Assembly: GCA_029246415.1 (NCBI GenBank)
Contig: JAQWNF010000029.1
Coordinates: 1 to 64,000 of the forward strand
Source of the DNA: Glaciecola sp.
Lineage (GTDB): Bacteria > Pseudomonadota > Gammaproteobacteria > Enterobacterales > Alteromonadaceae
DNA: 64,000 bases
Direction: 5' to 3'
Shown: piece by piece, positions 56,316 through 64,000 of the stretch
How positions within the stretch are numbered: the stretch's first letter is position 1
Layout: each line of letters begins with the position of its first letter
Translations under genes and position numbers: made by a program
Notes under the pieces: model-generated
The model's input: the letters and a program-made list of their open reading frames with translations, nothing else
Databases searched by the model: none
Told to the model about the DNA's origin: nothing

Positions 56316-56325
56316 GATTATCTCC

Positions 56326-56340
56326 TTTGGTTAGACCAAA
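56326..56340 (-). promoter_or_regulatory. Palindromic FadR-like site overlapping the fadB ribosome site
   Basis: Perfect 6-bp inverted repeat TTTGGT-N3-ACCAAA. It contains TGGT-N3-ACCA, the core recognised by FadR in gammaproteobacteria. In the fadB mRNA the second arm runs directly into the ribosome site AAAGGAGA, so it could act as a DNA operator or, less likely, as a translation-masking hairpin. Confidence 0.55.
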
Positions 56341-56372
56341 TCTGAATTGTGTAGGATAAATTTTTTTGTAAT

Positions 56373-56414
56373 AACTGGTCTTACGTGTAAATCTATTGAA
56401 AAACAATTTGTCAA
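56373..56414 (-). promoter_or_regulatory. Candidate fadBA promoter with overlapping FadR operator
   Basis: On the minus strand a consensus -35, TTGACA (56414-56409), is followed after 17 bp by a weak -10, TTTACA (56391-56386). A 17-bp site at 56373-56389, AACTGGTCTTACGTGTA on the plus strand, agrees with the known FadR consensus AACTGGTCNGACNTGTT at 14 of 15 fixed positions or nearly so, with mismatches in the second half. It overlaps the -10, the expected place for repression relieved by long-chain acyl-CoA. Confidence 0.65.
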
Positions 56415-56529
56415 ACAGTGCAAATGAATTCTATGCTTAGAGGTGTATAGATAACACTTATAATAGGTTGGAATTATTCATCATCTTTGTGGAAAAACTA
56501 ACGTACAACCAGTAAATACAAGGCTTTCA

Positions 56530-59930
<3,401 letters not shown>

Positions 59931-60014
59931 CCTCTCTCTAGGCGATTCGGTCAGAAAGATTCGGTCGGAAGGACCTCTTCTAGGCGACCTCTTCTAGGCG
60001 ACCTCTTCTAGGCG
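59931..60014. repeat. 14-bp minisatellite between pepQ and ispB, covering the ispB stop codon
   Basis: Three identical tandem copies of ACCTCTTCTAGGCG occupy 59973-60014. A fourth, imperfect relative (CCTCTCTCTAGGCG) lies at 59931-59944. Between them are two copies of another 14-bp unit (GATTCGGTCAGAAA and GATTCGGTCGGAAG, 59944-59971). The rightmost copy contains the ispB stop codon (60008-60010) and the last codons of that gene. The array therefore looks like an expansion of the ispB 3' end into the spacer. Confidence 0.9.
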
Positions 60015-60991
60015 ACCCTATCTACAGATAAATGCGCTAAGCCGATTAGCGCATCTTTGTATTGTGATTCAGGAATAATACTTAATGCCGCGATAGCTTT
60101 TTGAGCTTCATCGAGTGCTTTTTGTTGGGTATATTCAATTGAACCTGCCTGATGCATCGCAGTTAAAATCGTGTCCAAATGAGCTAAACCGTTGCCTTCT
60201 TTGATAGCAGTTTTGATCAGCTGTGAAGCTGCTTCATCGCCGTTCCACATTGCGTGCAGTAGGGGTAAAGTAGGTTTGCCTTCGGCCAAATCATCACCCA
60301 CATTTTTGCCCATTTCATCGCTGTCAGCGGTGTAATCTAAGATGTCATCAACTAGTTGGAATGCGGTGCCTAGATGTTTGCCATAATTTTGCATTGCGAT
60401 TTCAACCGCTTCATCTTGTTTGGTTAGCACTGCTGCTAATTGAGTGGCGGCTTCGAATAAGCGAGCGGTTTTACTGTAAATCACATCAAAATAACTCGCT
60501 TCAGTCGTGTCTGGATCATTCACGTTCATCAACTGCATGACTTCGCCTTGAGCAATCCGATTGGTAGCATCAGACAAGATCTGCATGACTTTCATACTGT
60601 CCAGATCGACCATCATTTGAAATGCGCGAGAATATAAAAAGTCCCCGACTAACACACTGGCTTGGTTACCAAATAAGGCGTTGGCGGTCTCTCTGCCACG
60701 ACGTAGCAAAGATTCATCAACCACATCATCATGTAATAACGTTGCAGTATGAATAAACTCGATAATCGCAGCCAAATGATGATGCTGTTGGGATTGAATA
60801 TCTAACGCACGCGCAGCCAAAACACACAACAAAGGACGCAAACGTTTGCCGCCACTGTTAACAATATAAAAGCCTAACTGCTGGATAAGTGCAACATCCG
60901 AATCAACCTGGGTTTGGATAAGTTGATTAACATGCTTCATGTCAGCACTAGCAAGTTGCTTGATATCTTCTGTGTTCATGGTTTTGGTCAT
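60008..60991 (-). CDS. ispB: Octaprenyl (polyprenyl) diphosphate synthase
   Basis: Builds the C40 side chain of ubiquinone and menaquinone by adding isopentenyl units to farnesyl diphosphate. It has GGKRLRPLLCVLAARAL, the first Asp-rich motif in LLHDDVVDESLLRRGRETAN, SVLVGDFLYSRAFQMM and the second Asp-rich motif in FQLVDDILDYTADSDEMGKN. KPTLPLLHAM is also conserved. The 327 residues are normal. An ATG 12 bases inside the frame (MNTEDIKQL) matches the E. coli start equally well. The final residues and stop codon lie in a 14-bp repeat unit. It diverges from rplU, as is usual in gammaproteobacteria. Confidence 0.95.
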   Translation of the reverse strand: MTKTMNTEDIKQLASADMKHVNQLIQTQVDSDVALIQQLGFYIVNSGGKRLRPLLCVLAARALDIQSQQHHHLAAIIEFIHTATLLHDDVVDESLLRRGRETANALFGNQASVLVGDFLYSRAFQMMVDLDSMKVMQILSDATNRIAQGEVMQLMNVNDPDTTEASYFDVIYSKTARLFEAATQLAAVLTKQDEAVEIAMQNYGKHLGTAFQLVDDILDYTADSDEMGKNVGDDLAEGKPTLPLLHAMWNGDEAASQLIKTAIKEGNGLAHLDTILTAMHQAGSIEYTQQKALDEAQKAIAALSIIPESQYKDALIGLAHLSVDRVA

Positions 60992-61191
60992 GGATTCTAT
61001 GATTACTGCAATATCAATACGAAGTACAAATATGTATTGAAATATTCAAATGATTGCCATAATGTTACAGTAATTACGGATAATTTCAGCTTGTTTGTAC
61101 TGTTTTTTAATCAAATAATGAAAATAATTACCTGAAATCTCAGATTTAACGCGCAGTACACGACAAAATGTAATAAAACTCAAATTACTCC

Positions 61192-61220
61192 TTGAATCGA
61201 TATCTCATTTTACGTATACT
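61192..61220 (+). promoter_or_regulatory. Sigma-70 promoter of the rplU-rpmA operon
   Basis: TTGAAT (61192-61197), a 17-bp spacer and TATACT (61215-61220) form a near-consensus promoter. A GC-rich stretch, CTGCGCCC, follows directly after the -10, the discriminator type seen at promoters that respond to ppGpp. The rest of the 281-bp ispB-rplU spacer is AT-rich and shows no gene. The mRNA leader would be about 45 bases long. Confidence 0.8.
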
Positions 61221-61272
61221 CTGCGCCCTAATTTTTAAATAAAGCGTCTATGTACGCAGAGCGGAGTAGAAT

Positions 61273-61587
61273 ATGTACGCGGTTTTCCAAAGTGGTGGTA
61301 AACAACACCGTGTGGCTGAAGGCCAAACCGTTCGTCTAGAGAAGATCGAAGTCGCCCCAGGCGAGTCAGTAGAATTCGATAACATCTTGATGGTGAGCAA
61401 TGGTGAAGATGTTAAGATCGGCACACCTTATGTTGCCGGTGGTAAAGTAACTGCAGAAGTAGTGACACACGGTCGTGGCGAGAAAATTAAAATCGTCAAG
61501 TTTAAACGCCGTCAGGGTCAAAACAAAAGGCAGATGGGTCATCGTCAGTGGTTCACGGAAGTGAAAATCACTGGTATTAACGCATAA
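61273..61587 (+). CDS. rplU: 50S ribosomal protein L21
   Basis: Ribosomal protein that binds 23S rRNA in the large subunit. The product of 104 residues begins [20 protein letters not shown] and contains [20 protein letters not shown], the basic L21 signature, before the C-terminal [12 protein letters not shown] lies 9 bases before the ATG. It is co-transcribed with rpmA, 15 bp downstream, from the promoter at 61192-61220. Confidence 0.99.
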   Translation: MYAVFQSGGKQHRVAEGQTVRLEKIEVAPGESVEFDNILMVSNGEDVKIGTPYVAGGKVTAEVVTHGRGEKIKIVKFKRRQGQNKRQMGHRQWFTEVKITGINA

Positions 61588-61602
61588 TAGGAGAACTAAC
61601 AC

Positions 61603-61860
61603 ATGGCACATAAAAAAGCTGGTGGTAGTACCAAAAACGGTCGTGATTCAGAAAGTAAACGCTTAGGCGTTAAACGCTACGGCGGCCAAGAAGTTTTAGC
61701 TGGTAATATCATCGTACGTCAACGTGGTACTAAGTTCCACGCTGGTAACAACATGGGTATCGGTAAAGACCACACCTTATTTGCTCTAACTGACGGTAAA
61801 GTTCAGTTTGAAATAAAAGGTCCAAAGAATCGTAGATTTGTAAGTATCGTTGCTGAGTAA
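61603..61860 (+). CDS. rpmA: 50S ribosomal protein L27
   Basis: Protein of 85 residues whose flexible N-terminus reaches the peptidyl-transferase centre. [20 protein letters not shown] and [20 protein letters not shown] are diagnostic, with [20 protein letters not shown] following. There is no cleavable Firmicutes-type N-terminal extension. AGGAGAAC precedes the ATG. A strong terminator follows 20 bp after the stop, so cgtA, 170 bp downstream, has to rely on its own promoter or on readthrough. Confidence 0.99.
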   Translation: MAHKKAGGSTKNGRDSESKRLGVKRYGGQEVLAGNIIVRQRGTKFHAGNNMGIGKDHTLFALTDGKVQFEIKGPKNRRFVSIVAE

Positions 61861-61880
61861 GCGATATTTCAAGATTCTCT

Positions 61881-61909
61881 AAAAAGCCCCGCTCAATGCG
61901 GGGTTTTTT
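61881..61909 (+). terminator. Rho-independent terminator after rpmA
   Basis: GC-rich stem CCCCGC (61887-61892) and GCGGGG (61898-61903) with a 5-base loop, extended by an A/T helix and ending in six T. It is the best terminator in the window for a plus-strand transcript and ends the rplU-rpmA operon. Confidence 0.92.
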
Positions 61910-62015
61910 GTGATCTAAAGAATAGTTTTTAAAAAATTGACGCGTGTTTTATGGATGAACTGCGCAAATATGCCTTGATAAGTGTATAATTAAGGTTCAT
62001 TAGCGACAAAATTGA

Positions 62016-63191
<1,176 letters not shown>

Positions 63192-63295
63192 GATTAACTA
63201 CCCAAAATAGTTATCTATCAATATATTTAGTTGTACATATTCAACATAATCTATTAAGTTAATCGTCCAAACAGACAGTTAACAAAGGTACGATT

Positions 63296-63667
63296 ATGTT
63301 GAGTTACATCACCTTAGGAGTTTCAGATTTAGATAAATCAGAAGCTTTCTACAACGAACTACTTGCTCCACTTGGCGCAAAAACTCTCATTAAAATGGAA
63401 CGTATTATTTTTATTGGCAAATCAATGGAAGAGCCAATGATCTCAATTTGTGTTCCCTACAATGGTGATGCTCCTAACCCTGGAAATGGCAACATGTTTG
63501 CGATTGCACCAGGCTCAAAAGAATTAGTTGACCAGTTACATACACAAGCTATCAGCTTAGGCGCAACATGCGATGGTCCTCCAGGACAACGTATCCCAGA
63601 TGTGTTCTATGGTGGCTATTTTAAAGATCCTGATGGCAATAAAGGCGTATTTAACCACTTCGGCTAA
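63296..63667 (+). CDS. VOC-family (glyoxalase/bleomycin-resistance fold) protein
   Basis: Small protein of 123 residues with the vicinal-oxygen-chelate fold: N-terminal YITLGVSDLDKSEAFYNELL with LAPLGAKTL, and a C-terminal metal-binding half, YGGYFKDPDGNKGVFNHFG. Central PMISICVPYNGDAPNPGNGN is typical of the glyoxalase-like subgroup found next to housekeeping genes. The exact reaction is not predictable. It starts 104 bp after cgtA and has its own ribosome site (AAAGG). It converges on the final small gene, with 10 bp between the stop codons. Confidence 0.85.
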   Translation: MLSYITLGVSDLDKSEAFYNELLAPLGAKTLIKMERIIFIGKSMEEPMISICVPYNGDAPNPGNGNMFAIAPGSKELVDQLHTQAISLGATCDGPPGQRIPDVFYGGYFKDPDGNKGVFNHFG

Positions 63668-63677
63668 ATACACCGTT

Positions 63678-63995
63678 CTAGCTTTGGCAAGTGCCTAAAT
63701 CTGCATTTGCTGAAGCCAACACTTCTTCTTTATCTTTCGGGATAACAATAAACCAATTACGTAGATTTTTTACAATCTTATACTCGCAATTTTCATCGGC
63801 GAGTCGCCCACGGATCACTGTGTTTCTGAAATCCTGAGGCAATATAAACGTTTTTGTTTTATTCCCTTCGACATTATATTTTCCCGTTACGTCATGCTTT
63901 ACAATAGTTAAAGCGGTATTGAGTAAACTACTATATATTTGCTCTAGCTCCGCCTGACTGATATCCAGTAAGTGACTATCATTGGTATCAGGCAT
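63678..63995 (-). CDS. Hypothetical protein, possibly incomplete at the window edge
   Basis: At least 105 residues, and the frame is open up to the window edge, so the real start may lie beyond it; the first ATG seen is at 63995. I do not recognise a family. The product is soluble, charged and mixed alpha/beta, with an amphipathic N-terminal helix (ELEQIYSSLLNTALTIVKHD) and a later strand-rich part (CEYKIVKNLRNWFIVIPKDK). It has no signal peptide in the visible part. Confidence 0.55.
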   Translation of the reverse strand: MPDTNDSHLLDISQAELEQIYSSLLNTALTIVKHDVTGKYNVEGNKTKTFILPQDFRNTVIRGRLADENCEYKIVKNLRNWFIVIPKDKEEVLASANADLGTCQS

Positions 63996-64000
63996 TGGGC

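Noticed and set aside
59931-60014. CRISPR-like array
   Set aside because: The units are 14 bp, directly abutting with no unique spacers, and no cas gene is present. It is a minisatellite.

Overview
The window is chromosomal DNA from a marine-type gammaproteobacterium of the order Alteromonadales, probably an Alteromonadaceae/Glaciecola-like organism. I infer this from AT-leaning codon use, from gene blocks shared with Vibrio, Shewanella and E. coli (ftsB-ispD-ispF-truD-surE-pcm-nlpD-rpoS, efp with epmA and epmB, ispB | rplU-rpmA-cgtA, fadBA), and from lineage-typical details such as a TSUP permease between ptsP and lgt and a nagK-nagA-nagP cluster. The genus cannot be fixed without a search. 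Most of the window is ordinary core genome. No tRNA, rRNA, CRISPR array, insertion sequence or prophage is visible.

Layout. 0-5.5 kb (+): rppH, ptsP, a TSUP permease, lgt and thyA, closely packed. 5.5-9.1 kb: a PaiB-like FMN protein, an AmpG-type muropeptide permease and two poorly known genes. 9.1-12.4 kb (-): cysG and the cold-shock helicase deaD. 12.6-16.7 kb (+): a large TPR lipoprotein of the PrsT type, an acetyltransferase and a voltage-gated cation channel. 16.8-22.5 kb: tolC (-) facing nudF-yqiB-yqiA-parE-yaeQ (+), the usual tolC neighbourhood. 22.6-23.1 kb: a decayed CheB/CheR fusion. 23.1-28.6 kb (-): a periplasmic binding protein, a hybrid histidine kinase and a starch-active lipoprotein in one probable operon. 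28.7-32.8 kb: a beta-propeller lipoprotein, a membrane-anchored unknown and two small genes.

32.8-38.4 kb holds the whole EF-P beta-lysylation set (epmB, efp, epmA), a periplasmic cyclophilin, the rRNA methylase rlmG back to back with an AlkB-like dioxygenase, and a bolA gene meeting rpoS tail to tail. 38.4-45.1 kb (-) is the long ftsB-to-rpoS block covering cell division, isoprenoid precursors, tRNA pseudouridine, damage repair and stationary-phase control. 45.1-48.5 kb carries a TIGR03545-type membrane protein and a secreted protein that looks like a degenerate serine beta-lactamase-fold enzyme. 48.5-52.9 kb (+) is a GlcNAc uptake and breakdown cluster followed by a membrane-anchored GDPD-like protein. 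53-56.5 kb (-) is the fatty-acid oxidation operon fadBA with two FadR-like operators. 56.5-63.7 kb: slt, pepQ, a 14-bp minisatellite at the ispB stop codon, ispB, the rplU-rpmA operon with a clear sigma-70 promoter, cgtA/obgE, a VOC protein and a small gene at the edge.

Together the genes cover envelope building and recycling, translation quality, stress response, and use of GlcNAc, starch-like glucans and fatty acids. I saw no complete unknown defence or mobile system. The most original material is the sensor-kinase/binding-protein/amylase operon, the beta-lactamase-like protein beside the GlcNAc genes, and several regulatory or repeat elements in the spacers.
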